Positions 41,030 through 49,531 are shown, counted from the first letter of the stretch. The stretch is 64,000 nucleotides of DNA from Fretibacterium fastidiosum (GCF_964642095.1 NZ_OZ209244.1:1736001-1800000), one strand, 5' to 3'. Notes: generated by a model from the letters alone, not told the origin. Numbers and translations: made by a program.

Positions 41030-41389
41030 ATGAGACACCGTGTGGATCATAGAACGCTCGGCCGATACGGCAGCCACAGGATGGCGATGTTGGGCAACAT
41101 GGCGGCCAGCCTGTTCCTGAGCGGACAGGTCAGGACCACCGTCACCCGCGCCAAGGAGCTTCGCCGCGTTGCCGAGAAGCTCATCACCCGCGCTCGCGGC
41201 GGCTCGGTGCACGACATTCGCGTCGTGTTCTCCCGTATGCCCCACAAGGAGGCCGCGACGAAGCTCTTCAAGGAGGTGGCCCCCCGCTACATGTCCTTCG
41301 ACAAGGGCGGCTACACCCGCATCGTCAAGTTGGGCGTCCGCGCGGGCGACGGCTCCGAGATGGCCGTCGTCCAGCTGATCGAGAAGTAA
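41030..41389 (+). CDS. rplQ: Ribosomal protein L17
   Basis: The 119-residue L17 begins MRHRVDHRTLGRYGSHRMAM and ends VVQLIEK. AAGGAGG precedes the ATG. It is the last ribosomal gene of the run, which continues into ecfA without a visible terminator. Confidence 0.98.
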   Translation: MRHRVDHRTLGRYGSHRMAMLGNMAASLFLSGQVRTTVTRAKELRRVAEKLITRARGGSVHDIRVVFSRMPHKEAATKLFKEVAPRYMSFDKGGYTRIVKLGVRAGDGSEMAVVQLIEK

Positions 41390-41407
41390 GCGCGCCGTCC
41401 TTGAACC

Positions 41408-43159
41408 TTGAACGGATCGAAGGCCTCCCACCCGCCCATGCTTGAGCTGCGCTCCGTCTCCTTTTCCTACGACGGAGCGCGCCAGGCGCTCGAGGACGTC
41501 TCACTCAGGGTCGGCCGCGGCGAGAGGGTCGCCGTCCTGGGCCACAACGGGTCCGGAAAATCGACGCTCGTCAAGATCATGGGCGCCCTGCAGGTTCCAT
41601 CGCGGGGCGCCTGTTTTATATCCGGACGCGACGCGCAGGACCTCCCCTTCCGGGAGCTGCGGGGGCTGGTGGGGGTCGTCTTTCAGGACCCGGAGAACCA
41701 GATCGTCGGGGCGGTGGTGGAGGACGACGCAGCCTTTGCGCCGGAGAATCAGGGCCTGCCCCCGCAGGAGATTCAGGCCCGCGTGGACTGGGCCCTCGAA
41801 AGGGTCGGGATGCGGCACAAGCGCAGGGCGATGGTCTCCGCCCTGTCGGGCGGGGAGAAGCAGCGCGTCGCGCTGGCCGGAGCCCTGGCCGCCCGCGTGC
41901 GCTGTCTGATCCTGGACGAGCCGACCTCGATGCTGGACCCGGAGGGGCGCCTGGAGGTGGAGGAGGTCCTGCGGCGGGTACACGCTTCGGGCGTCACCCT
42001 GATCCAGGTAACGCACCAGCTGGAGAACTTCGAGGACGTGGATCGGGTCCTGCTGTTGTCCAGGGGCCGCCTTGCCTGGCAGGGGCCACCCGATGCGTTC
42101 TGGTCCATGGCGGAGTCGCTGGGGTTCGAGCTCCCTCCCCTTCGTCGGCTGACGGAGAGGCTTCGGAAGCTGGGCCTTGACGTTCCGTCGGCCGACGCCG
42201 AGGTCATCTGCCGCGCGCTGGAGGGGCGGGTGGGGAACCTGCCTCGGTGGCGCGATGGGGTTTCCCCGGCCGGGCGGACGCCCTTCATCGAGGTGCGCCG
42301 CCTCGCCTTTCGCTTTGACGACGGATCGGACGGCGTGGCGGCGCTCTCGGACGTCTCCGTTGATGTGCCCCAAGGCGGCTGGCTCTCCATCGTCGGGCGG
42401 ACGGGGAGCGGGAAGTCCACCCTCGCACAGCACATGAACGGCCTCTACAGGGTTCAGGCCGGCCGCATCCTCCTGGAGGGGGAGCCCCTGCCCCAGAGCG
42501 GGGAGGCGCTTTACCGCTTGAGGCAGCGCGTGGGCCTCGTCTTCCAGATGCCAGAGAGGCAGCTGTTCTCGCCCACCGTCCGCGAGGAGCTGGCCTTTGC
42601 GCCGGCGAACGCGGGGTTCGAGGGGGAGGCGCTCGACGAGGCCGTCCTTGGGGCGCTCAGGGCCGTGGGGCTGAGGGAAGACTTCCTGTCCCGAAGCCCG
42701 TTCCAGCTTTCGGGAGGGGAGCAGCGGCTGACGGCCATCGCCTCGACGCTGGCCGCCGGGCCCGACTGCGTCGTCCTGGACGAGCCCCTGGCGGGGCTGG
42801 ACGCCGCCTACCGCCGCGGCATCCTGGCCCTTCTGACGCGGCTGCGAGACGAGGGCAGGAGCGTCGTCACCATCACCCACGACCTGGACATGGCGCTCTG
42901 CTTCAGCGACCGGGTGCTGGTCATGGACGGGGGGCGGAGCCTGGCGGAGGGCACGCCGCAGGAGGTGCTGCCGTCCCTGATGGAGGCGCTCCGGCCCGAC
43001 GTGTGGCCGGGGGCCCTTCAGGTGTCCGCCCGCCTCCGGGCGCGGCATCCGTCCTTCCCCCTGGTCTGGCGGGTCGAGGCGCTGTGGGACCTCCTGAGGC
43101 AGGGGTTCTCCCCCGACTTTGAGCGCCCGTCCCCATCGTCGGCGAGAGGGGGAGCTTGA
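41408..43159 (+). CDS. ecfA: Energy-coupling factor transporter ATPase, two ATPase domains in one protein
   Basis: The 583-residue protein holds two complete ABC ATPase domains, the equivalents of EcfA1 and EcfA2, which are usually separate genes here (after rplQ). Domain 1: Walker A GHNGSGKS at 45-52, Q-loop FQDPENQ, signature LSGGEKQR at 146, Walker B LILDEP at 167. Domain 2: Walker A GRTGSGKS at 330-337, Q-loop FQMPERQ, signature LSGGEQRL at 434, Walker B VVLDEP at 455. The ATPases drive vitamin or metal uptake with EcfT and various S components. The TTG start has no good Shine-Dalgarno; ATG 41438 (MLELRSVSF) is the alternative. The end overlaps ecfT by four bases. Confidence 0.93.
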   Translation: MNGSKASHPPMLELRSVSFSYDGARQALEDVSLRVGRGERVAVLGHNGSGKSTLVKIMGALQVPSRGACFISGRDAQDLPFRELRGLVGVVFQDPENQIVGAVVEDDAAFAPENQGLPPQEIQARVDWALERVGMRHKRRAMVSALSGGEKQRVALAGALAARVRCLILDEPTSMLDPEGRLEVEEVLRRVHASGVTLIQVTHQLENFEDVDRVLLLSRGRLAWQGPPDAFWSMAESLGFELPPLRRLTERLRKLGLDVPSADAEVICRALEGRVGNLPRWRDGVSPAGRTPFIEVRRLAFRFDDGSDGVAALSDVSVDVPQGGWLSIVGRTGSGKSTLAQHMNGLYRVQAGRILLEGEPLPQSGEALYRLRQRVGLVFQMPERQLFSPTVREELAFAPANAGFEGEALDEAVLGALRAVGLREDFLSRSPFQLSGGEQRLTAIASTLAAGPDCVVLDEPLAGLDAAYRRGILALLTRLRDEGRSVVTITHDLDMALCFSDRVLVMDGGRSLAEGTPQEVLPSLMEALRPDVWPGALQVSARLRARHPSFPLVWRVEALWDLLRQGFSPDFERPSPSSARGGA

Positions 43160-43947
43160 GTTTGCGTTTTTCCTCCATGGTCATGGGGCAGTACGTCCCC
43201 ACCGATTCCATCGTTCACAGGCTGGACCCCAGGGCGAAGCTCCTGGGGCTCCTGTGCCTCGTGTCCGGGGCCTTCGCCGCGGGGGACGCCCCCGCCGTGG
43301 CCCTCTCTACCCTGACGTTCGCGGCTCTCCTCCGCCTCTCGCGCCTGTCGCTCGCGGCCGTGCTGCGCTCCGCCCGCCCCGTCTTCTTCCTCGTCGCCTT
43401 CACCTTCGCCTTCAGCGTGGCCTCGATCTGGCTGGGGGAGGGCGACCTCCTCCTGGGCCTGCGGACGGGGGGATTCAGCGCCTTCCGCCTCCTGATCCTC
43501 ATGCTCTTCGCCGTGCTCCTCCCCCTGACGACGGCGCCCTTGGAGATGGCGGACGGGCTTGAGGAACTCCTGAGCCCCCTCGCCCGGCTGGGATTCCCCG
43601 CCGGCGAGTGCGCGATGATGGTGGGCATGGCCCTCCGCTTTATCCCCCTCCTCATGGAGGAGACGGACCGCATCATGCGCGCGCAGATCTCCCGCGGGGC
43701 CCGGCTGGACCAGGGAGGGGTCCTTCGCCGCATCGTGGCCTTCTTCCCCGTGCTCATCCCGCTCTTCGTCATCGTCTTCCGCAGGGCGGACGACATCGCG
43801 CTGGCCATGGAGGCCAGGGGCTACGGGGGCGGGGCGGGAAGGACGAGACGGCGCCCTTTGCACTGGAAAAAAAGCGACACAGGCGCTACAATCTTATGTG
43901 CGTGTTTTGCCGCCTCGCTCCTCCTGTGGAGGGCGTTTCGCGGCTGA
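43156..43947 (+). CDS. ecfT: Energy-coupling factor transporter transmembrane protein EcfT
   Basis: The 263-residue membrane scaffold links the ATPases to substrate-binding S components. It has about five to six membrane segments and the two cytoplasmic coupling-helix motifs AQISRGA (about 175) and AMEARGYGGG (about 220). The start YVPTDSIVHRLDPRAKLLG is typical of EcfT. TTG overlaps the ecfA stop (TTGA). No S component gene is in the window, as expected for group II ECF systems with shared modules. Confidence 0.95.
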   Translation: MSLRFSSMVMGQYVPTDSIVHRLDPRAKLLGLLCLVSGAFAAGDAPAVALSTLTFAALLRLSRLSLAAVLRSARPVFFLVAFTFAFSVASIWLGEGDLLLGLRTGGFSAFRLLILMLFAVLLPLTTAPLEMADGLEELLSPLARLGFPAGECAMMVGMALRFIPLLMEETDRIMRAQISRGARLDQGGVLRRIVAFFPVLIPLFVIVFRRADDIALAMEARGYGGGAGRTRRRPLHWKKSDTGATILCACFAASLLLWRAFRG

Positions 43948-43999
43948 GGTACGGGTGCGGACCGCAGACCGCGGGCGCCCAGGGGAGGGAGGGCTCTCG

Positions 44000-44827
44000 G
44001 TGACGGAATGGCGGTACGCCGTTCAGCTGGCCTACGTTGGGAGCCGCTACTGCGGCTGGCAGCGTCAGGCGGACGCGATGGGCGTTCAGGAGGCCCTGGA
44101 AACCGCCCTGTCGCGCCTCTCGCCCGCGCCCGTCAAGGTCACGGGAGCGGGCCGCACGGACCGGGGCGTCCACGCCCTGGGGCAGGTGGCGTCCTTCGCC
44201 CTCGGCCGGAGGTGGCGGGAGGAGCGGCTGCGCCTCGCGGTGAACTTTCATCTGCCGGAGGACGTCCGCGTGATGAGGCTCTTCTCCGTGCCCCCGTCCT
44301 TCAGCGCCCGTTACAGCGCGCTCTGGCGCGAGTACCGCTACTTCGTGTGGCACGGCTGGGTCTGCCCGCCCCACATGAACGGCCTCGTCTGGTGGAGGAC
44401 GGCCCCCTGGGACACGGACCTCGCACGGGACGCCTGCCGCGCGCTGGAGGGGGAGCACGATTTCCGCGCCTTCTGTCAGACGGGGGAGTGCCCGGAACGG
44501 AGCGTGCGGAGGCTCGACCGCGTCCGGCTCCAGCGGTGGGGACCGATGACGGTGCTGACGGTTCGGGCGCCGTCGTTCTTGATGAACATGGTGCGCATCA
44601 TCGCGGGCAGCGTCGATGCCGTGGCGCGGGGGGAACGCCCCCTGGCCTGGCTGGAGAGCCTGCTGCAGGGGGCGCCGCGAAAGGACGCGGCCATGACCGC
44701 CCCGGCCTGTGGGCTGTGGTTCTGGCGCGCGGCCTATCGGGAGATTCCGCTCCTGCCGCCCATGGGCGGAGAGGGCGCGTTCTTCGGCCCCTGGCCGTCC
44801 GACCTGAATGAGGACGAGGACGGATAG
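44000..44827 (+). CDS. truA: tRNA pseudouridine synthase A
   Basis: The 275-residue enzyme makes pseudouridine at tRNA positions 38-40. The catalytic aspartate is in GAGRTDRGVHALGQV; AYVGSRYCGWQRQ near the N-terminus and FLMNMVRIIAGSV are also diagnostic. GTG 44000 is chosen after AGGGGAGGGAGGG; a longer frame from 43898 lies inside ecfT. The C-terminal tail after WRAAYREIP is about 25 residues longer than usual. Confidence 0.95.
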   Translation: MTEWRYAVQLAYVGSRYCGWQRQADAMGVQEALETALSRLSPAPVKVTGAGRTDRGVHALGQVASFALGRRWREERLRLAVNFHLPEDVRVMRLFSVPPSFSARYSALWREYRYFVWHGWVCPPHMNGLVWWRTAPWDTDLARDACRALEGEHDFRAFCQTGECPERSVRRLDRVRLQRWGPMTVLTVRAPSFLMNMVRIIAGSVDAVARGERPLAWLESLLQGAPRKDAAMTAPACGLWFWRAAYREIPLLPPMGGEGAFFGPWPSDLNEDEDG

Positions 44828-44975
44828 GGTTGGGAGCAGGGGCTTTGGCGTGCCCGTCGAACCTCCCCCGGAGCGGCCGGGCACGGCCGGCACCGTGATG
44901 GATGCACGAAATTTGAAGGATCGCGTTCCAACGAGGGAGCGCTTGTGAGGAGAGGACTCCCGAGGGGGTTAGGCG

Positions 44976-46028
44976 ATGTTTGGGACGGATATCGGTATCG
45001 ATCTGGGGACCGCGACGGTCCTGATCTACGAGAGGAAACACGGCGTCGTGCTGCGGGAGCCGTCGGTGGTGGCGGTGGATCAGGACACGGGCAACATCCT
45101 GGCCGTGGGTTACGAAGCGAAGAACATGGTGGGCCGCACGCCGGGGAGCATCGTCTCCGTGCGCCCGCTCCGCGACGGGGTGATCGCGAACTACTCCATG
45201 ACCGAGGCGATGCTGCAGCACTTCATGCGCCGCGTGACGAAGGGATGGCAGCGTTTCTTCCGCAACCGCGTCATGATCTGCGTGCCGTCCGGCGCGACGG
45301 ACGTGGAGCGGCGTGCCGTGCTGGAGGCGGCCCTCGAGGTGGGGGCCAGCGAGGCCTACCTCATCGAGGAGCCCATGGCCGCGGCCATCGGGGCGAGCCT
45401 CAACGTGGAGGAGGCCCGCGGCAAGATGCTGGTGGACATCGGCGGAGGGACGACGGACATCGCCGTGATCTCCCTGGGGGGTGTGGTCGTCTCGAAGTCC
45501 CTGCGCCTCGGCGGCGACAAGTTCGACGAAGGGATCATGCGCTACCTTCGCCGGCAGTACAACCTGGCGATCGGCGAGCAGACGGCAGAGAACCTAAAGA
45601 TCATGATTGGCACCTGCGTCCCGCTGGAGGAGGACCAGCGCATGGTGATCAAGGGACGGGACCTGGTGCAGGGCCTGCCCCGCCAGGTCGAGGTGACCAG
45701 CTCCGCCGTCAACATGGCGATCGGCGAGATGGTCCAGACCCTTGTGGACGGCGTGAGGAACGTTTTGGAGCTAACGCCCCCGGAGCTTTCAGCCGACATC
45801 ATAGACAGGGGCATCGTGCTGACCGGCGGCGGCTCCCTCCTGCGGGGCCTGCCGGAGCTGGTGGCCCAGCAGACGGGCATCAACTGCTTCACGGCGGAGA
45901 ACCCGATGGAGTCGGTGGCCCTGGGGACGGGGCGGGCGCTGGCGGAGATCGACAGCCTGCGGAAGCTCCGGCAGAAGCGGGATCCTGGTGAACCTCAAGA
46001 AGGGGCGCCGGCGTCGTTATTGACTTAG
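44976..46028 (+). CDS. mreB: Rod-shape determining protein MreB/Mbl
   Basis: The 350-residue bacterial actin forms membrane-bound filaments that position the cell-wall elongation machinery. Nucleotide-binding motifs are IGIDLGTATVLIY (phosphate 1), VDIGGGTTDIAVIS (phosphate 2) and GIVLTGGGSLLRGL (adenosine). Its place directly before flgF and flgG matches the mbl-flhO-flhP order of Bacillus and relatives, so it is closer to Mbl than to the mreBCD gene. The last residues (EGAPASLLT) and the stop codon lie at the left end of an inverted repeat, so its natural C-terminus may have been changed. Confidence 0.93.
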   Translation: MFGTDIGIDLGTATVLIYERKHGVVLREPSVVAVDQDTGNILAVGYEAKNMVGRTPGSIVSVRPLRDGVIANYSMTEAMLQHFMRRVTKGWQRFFRNRVMICVPSGATDVERRAVLEAALEVGASEAYLIEEPMAAAIGASLNVEEARGKMLVDIGGGTTDIAVISLGGVVVSKSLRLGGDKFDEGIMRYLRRQYNLAIGEQTAENLKIMIGTCVPLEEDQRMVIKGRDLVQGLPRQVEVTSSAVNMAIGEMVQTLVDGVRNVLELTPPELSADIIDRGIVLTGGGSLLRGLPELVAQQTGINCFTAENPMESVALGTGRALAEIDSLRKLRQKRDPGEPQEGAPASLLT

Positions 46029-46103
46029 GGAAGCGCTGCTTAAAAAGTTGTTGAAAGCAATCAAGGAGCGTCAAACGAAGGGTATCCCTCAGCGCTTCCC
46101 TAA
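46025..46103. repeat. Inverted-repeat element at the mreB stop codon
   Basis: TTAGGGAAGCGCTG (46025-46038) and its exact complement (46090-46103) enclose 51 bases. The left arm contains the mreB stop. It is followed by further dyads: GGGGCTACGCCCC and ACGCGCTTCGCGCG within a CCCC...GGGG stem (about 46114-46155). GACTTAGG-AA-six bases-CTTA recurs at 46203-46223, 181 bases from its first copy at 46022, so a larger mobile unit of about 200 bases is possible. Confidence 0.7.
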
Positions 46104-46187
46104 AATTTTAAAATGGGGCTACGCCCCAATCCCCACGCGCTTCGCGCGGTCTGATGGGGTTCCAGGCGCTAAGGGGAGACAATACGG

Positions 46188-46216
46188 TTGACAGTTCTCA
46201 ACGACTTAGGCAATGT
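46188..46216 (+). promoter_or_regulatory. Candidate flgF promoter
   Basis: TTGACA (46188-46193) and CAATGT (46211-46216) are spaced by 17 bases, 22 bases before the flgF start. The -35 box is perfect and the -10 box is weak; I saw no sigma-28 box in the gap. Confidence 0.5.
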
Positions 46217-46237
46217 TTCCTTAGGGGGCGTGATCTT

Positions 46238-47044
46238 TTGAACCGAGGGCTCTACGCGGCCTGTTCCGCCATGTTGGTGCAGGAGACGAACCTGGACGTG
46301 ACCACGAACAACCTGGCCAACGCGGACACGAGCGGCTACAGAAAGCGGGTTTCGACAAACGCGGAGTTCAGCGCCTACATGGACCGTCACGAGAAGGTCT
46401 CGGAGGACGCCGAGACGAAGATCATGACGGCGCCGCCCTTCACCATGAACTGGAAGGGCAGGCAGACGATCGGCACCCTGGCCCTGGCGACCGTCTACTC
46501 CGAGGACGTCACGGACATCCGGCCCGGCGTGGTGAAGACGACGGACGACCCCCTGGAGCTTGCCATCGACGGCGACGGCTTTTTCGCCGTGCAGGACAGC
46601 AGGGGCAACACCTTCTACACCCGCGCCGGCAACTTCACGCTGGATAGCGAGGGCGTCATCATCACGCACAACGGCATGACGCTCCAGGGCGAGGGCGGCG
46701 GCATCGAGGTGGGGCAGGCCACGAGCGTGTCCGTCACCCGGACGGGACAGGTCGTCGCGGACGGCGAGGCCGTGGGGGCCATTCCCCTCTACACCTTCCA
46801 GAACCCGACGTACCTGCGGCAGGCGGGGCAGAACCTCCTTCAGCCCACGGTGCAGTCCGGGGACCCGGAGGCCGTGGAAAACGCCCGCCTCATCTCGGCC
46901 GCGCTGGAGCAGTCGAACGTCAGCGTCGTCGAGGAGATGGTGCGGATGACCGAGGCCCAGAGGGCCTACGAGGCAGCCTCCAAGGCCCTGATGACCCACG
47001 ACGAGCAGACGGGAAAGCTGATCACGTCCTACAGCAGAGGATAG
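46238..47044 (+). CDS. flgF: Flagellar basal-body rod protein FlgF/FlgG-type (first copy)
   Basis: This 268-residue rod protein of the flagellar basal body has the N-terminal flg_bb_rod motif (SAMLVQETNLDVTTNNLANADTSGYRK), the middle LAIDGDGFFAVQ and the C-terminal SNVSVVEEMVRMTEAQRAYEAASK, which together build the helical rod. TTG 46238 with AGGGGG nine bases upstream is chosen because the family begins there; ATG 46154 would start inside the repeat element. In this arrangement it corresponds to FlgF (FlhO in Bacillus). Confidence 0.92.
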   Translation: MNRGLYAACSAMLVQETNLDVTTNNLANADTSGYRKRVSTNAEFSAYMDRHEKVSEDAETKIMTAPPFTMNWKGRQTIGTLALATVYSEDVTDIRPGVVKTTDDPLELAIDGDGFFAVQDSRGNTFYTRAGNFTLDSEGVIITHNGMTLQGEGGGIEVGQATSVSVTRTGQVVADGEAVGAIPLYTFQNPTYLRQAGQNLLQPTVQSGDPEAVENARLISAALEQSNVSVVEEMVRMTEAQRAYEAASKALMTHDEQTGKLITSYSRG

Positions 47045-47106
47045 CGGAGGACGATTCGGGAAGCGCCGCAGGGCGTTTCCGTGACCCGAAAAAGGGGGAT
47101 GCAACG

Positions 47107-47913
47107 ATGTTACGAGCGCTCTGGAGCAGCGCGTCCGGCATGATCGCCCAACAGACGAACCTGGACGTCGTCTCGCACAACCTCGCGAACGTCAACACGC
47201 AGGGGTACAAGAAGCGCAGGGCCGACTTCGAGGACCTGCTCTATCAGGTGTGGCGCGAGCCGGGGACGCCCGTGGAGCCGAACTCCACCGTGCCGACGGG
47301 CGTGCAGGTTGGGCTTGGAACGCGTGTCACCGCCACGCCGAGCTTCATGACGCAGGGCCACTTTCAGATCACGGACAACAAGATGGACTGGGCCATCGCA
47401 GGACAGACCATGGCGGGGGAGAACGCCTTCTTTCAGGTGACCCAGCAGGACGGCACGATCGCCTACACCCGCGCCGGCGCGTGGGAGATCGACGGCGACG
47501 GCCAGATCGTCAGCGAGGACGGGCTTTTGCTGGAGCCGGCCATGGTGGTCCCGGAGAACGCCACCTCCGTGCAGCTGACCCGGACGGGCCGCGTGATGGT
47601 GACGATCCCCGGCCAGACGGAGCCGCAAGAGATCGGCCAGCTGGAGCTGGCGCGCTTCATCAACCCCGCGGGGCTTCGGGCCCTGGGCGACCGCCTCTTC
47701 CTGGAGACGAGCGCGAGCGGCGCGCCCATCGTGGGGCAGCCGGGGCAGAACGGGATGCCCACGGTGCGCCAGGGCGTGCTGGAGATGTCCAACGTGCAGG
47801 TGGTGGAGGAGATGGTGGGCATGATCATCGCCCAGAGGGCCTACGAGGCGAACTCCAAGGGGATTCAGACGGCGGATGAGCTCCTGCGGATCGCCAACGG
47901 CTTGAAGCGCTAG
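47107..47913 (+). CDS. flgG: Flagellar distal rod protein FlgG
   Basis: The 268-residue distal rod subunit has MLRALWSSASGMIAQQTNLDVVSHNLANVNTQGYKKRRADFEDLLYQ, in which the FlgG-specific insert after the first motif sets rod rigidity, and the C-terminal SNVQVVEEMVGMIIAQRAYEANSKGIQTADEL. GGGGGATGCAACG precedes the ATG. A strong terminator follows within 50 bases, inside the start of flgA. Confidence 0.96.
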   Translation: MLRALWSSASGMIAQQTNLDVVSHNLANVNTQGYKKRRADFEDLLYQVWREPGTPVEPNSTVPTGVQVGLGTRVTATPSFMTQGHFQITDNKMDWAIAGQTMAGENAFFQVTQQDGTIAYTRAGAWEIDGDGQIVSEDGLLLEPAMVVPENATSVQLTRTGRVMVTIPGQTEPQEIGQLELARFINPAGLRALGDRLFLETSASGAPIVGQPGQNGMPTVRQGVLEMSNVQVVEEMVGMIIAQRAYEANSKGIQTADELLRIANGLKR

Positions 47914-47926
47914 CGCGGAGGGGACC

Positions 47927-48919
47927 GTGTCCTGTCCTTCAGGGCGGAGGCCTCTCCGCCTTTTTTTTATCCGAGCGGCGTTTGGGAGCTGTCTTTCGGC
48001 CCTGTCCCTCCTCATCTGCCTCGCCCTGTGCGCCCCCGCGGCACAGGGGGCCCATGGCCTCAGCGTGCGCGTCACCCTTCCCGCCGTCCTCCACACGGCG
48101 GACAGCGCGTTCACGCTGGGGGAGGTGGCCGGGATCGAGGGGCCACAGGACGCGAAGGAGGCCCTGTCCGCCCTGCTCCTGTCCGAGGAGGGTGGAGTGC
48201 TCACGCGGGAGCAGGTGCTTCAGGCCATCCGGGCCAGCGGGCTTGAGGGCGTTCGTGTGGAGCTCACCATGCCCGCCGTGGTGCGGGTGGAGCCTTCGGG
48301 GGGCGAGGTCGGCGCCCCTCAGGCCCCCGCCCCCCGCTCTGACGTTTCCCTGTCATCTATGATAAAATCACTGGCAGGGTGGGACGGCGCGGTGGAGGTC
48401 GCCGCTTCGGGCCCCGTCCCGGCGGGACGCCTCGTGGCGCCGGCCTCGATGGTGCCGGGGACGCCGGCGGCGACCCTGCGGTTTCAGGACGAGGCGGGGC
48501 GGCTGCGCTCGCTGGCCGTGCGGATGACGTGGCGCCAGGACGTTCAGGTCGCGGCGCGGACCCTTCAGAGGGGGCGGCCGATCCGGCAGCAGGACCTCAT
48601 GACGCGCCAGGTGCAGATCGCCCGTCCGGGCGTCTACGCCGAGCGGGCGGAGCAGGTTTTGGGCTTTATCCCGCGCCGGACCCTGAATCAGGGGGAGCCC
48701 GTTCTTCTGGAGCTCCTGACCTCTCCGACCCTCGTCAGGAAGGGACGGCCGGTGAAGGTGGTGGCCCGGCTGGCCGGCCTCACGGCGACGGCAGAGGGCG
48801 TGCTTCTGGACGACGGCGAGCCGGGGGACGTGGTCCGCGTGCGGCGGACGGACCGGAAGAACGCGGTTTTGGAAGCGCGAATCATTGATGAGAACACGGT
48901 GGAGGTGACGGTCCCATGA
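47927..48919 (+). CDS. flgA: Flagellar P-ring assembly chaperone FlgA
   Basis: The 330-residue periplasmic chaperone assists FlgI assembly. A signal peptide covers about residues 1-42 (RRPLRLFFIRAAFG, then a hydrophobic core ending near AAQGAHG). The C-terminal SAF domain is seen in GRPIRQQDLMTRQVQI, the TLNQGEPVLLELL segment and GRPVKVVARLAGLTATAEGVLLDDG, as in FlgA. GTG 47927 is the only start that leaves a full signal peptide. A perfect intrinsic terminator lies over codons 6-14. The ATG of flgH overlaps the stop. Confidence 0.88.
   Translation: MSCPSGRRPLRLFFIRAAFGSCLSALSLLICLALCAPAAQGAHGLSVRVTLPAVLHTADSAFTLGEVAGIEGPQDAKEALSALLLSEEGGVLTREQVLQAIRASGLEGVRVELTMPAVVRVEPSGGEVGAPQAPAPRSDVSLSSMIKSLAGWDGAVEVAASGPVPAGRLVAPASMVPGTPAATLRFQDEAGRLRSLAVRMTWRQDVQVAARTLQRGRPIRQQDLMTRQVQIARPGVYAERAEQVLGFIPRRTLNQGEPVLLELLTSPTLVRKGRPVKVVARLAGLTATAEGVLLDDGEPGDVVRVRRTDRKNAVLEARIIDENTVEVTVP
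47941..47968 (+). terminator. Intrinsic terminator overlapping the first codons of flgA
   Basis: GGCGGAG, loop GCCT, CTCCGCC (plus two more outer pairs) and then eight T make a textbook terminator 30-55 bases after the flgG stop and inside the flgA reading frame. It should separate rod-gene from ring-gene expression unless anti-terminated or passed by translating ribosomes. Confidence 0.85.
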
Positions 48920-49518
48920 AGATTTGCTTTAGGCAGGGGAGGGGCGCTGCGCTCACGGCCCTTGCGCTCTGCGCCCTTTTGGGGACGTTCCTTGCCGGGG
49001 CGGCCGACGCCGCCTCGCTGTGGGACGACCGGACGAACTGGATCGTTGACGTGCGACCGGGGCGAGTGGGGGACGTGGTGACCGTCCTGGTGAACGAGAG
49101 GACGAACGCCAAGGACGAGGCGACGATGGACCTCAAGAAGTCCTCCAGCAATTCCGTCAGCGACGGGACGGGCATCCTGAAGTTCATTCGGGCTCTCTCC
49201 CTGACCAGCAAGAACAGCAGCGCCGGCGATGGCTCCTTCGAACGGAAGCACCACGCCACGGCCACGGTGGCCTGTCTTGTGACCGAGGTACTGCCGAACG
49301 GGAACCTGGTCATCGAGGGGACGCGCGACGTCCGCACGAGCGAGGAAACTTTGCAAATTCAGCTGGTGGGCGTCATCCGCCCCCAGGACGTCAACAGCGA
49401 CAACCAGATCAACAGCTCTCTCGTGGCCAACGCGGAGCTGGCGGTCAAGGGGCGCGGCGCCATCGCCCGCACCCAGAAGCCGGGGATCATCTCACAGATC
49501 CTGCAGGCCGTGTTCTAA
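48916..49518 (+). CDS. flgH: Flagellar L-ring protein FlgH
   Basis: This 200-residue protein forms the outer-membrane L ring, so the cell has an outer membrane. ASLWDDRTNWIVDVRPGRVGDVVTVLVNE and VCLVTEVLPNGNLVIEGTRDV match the family, and RPQDVNSDNQINSS is the conserved ring motif. The signal peptide ends about AGAADA|ASLW with no cysteine at the cleavage site, so, unlike enteric FlgH, it is not a lipoprotein by sequence. Overlaps flgA (ATGA). Confidence 0.93.
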   Translation: MKICFRQGRGAALTALALCALLGTFLAGAADAASLWDDRTNWIVDVRPGRVGDVVTVLVNERTNAKDEATMDLKKSSSNSVSDGTGILKFIRALSLTSKNSSAGDGSFERKHHATATVACLVTEVLPNGNLVIEGTRDVRTSEETLQIQLVGVIRPQDVNSDNQINSSLVANAELAVKGRGAIARTQKPGIISQILQAVF

Positions 49519-49531
49519 GGAGAAGCGGCGA

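Noticed and set aside
46154..46237. ATG 46154 as the flgF start
   Set aside because: It lies in the repeat element and upstream of the putative promoter; FlgF proteins begin near the residues encoded from 46238.
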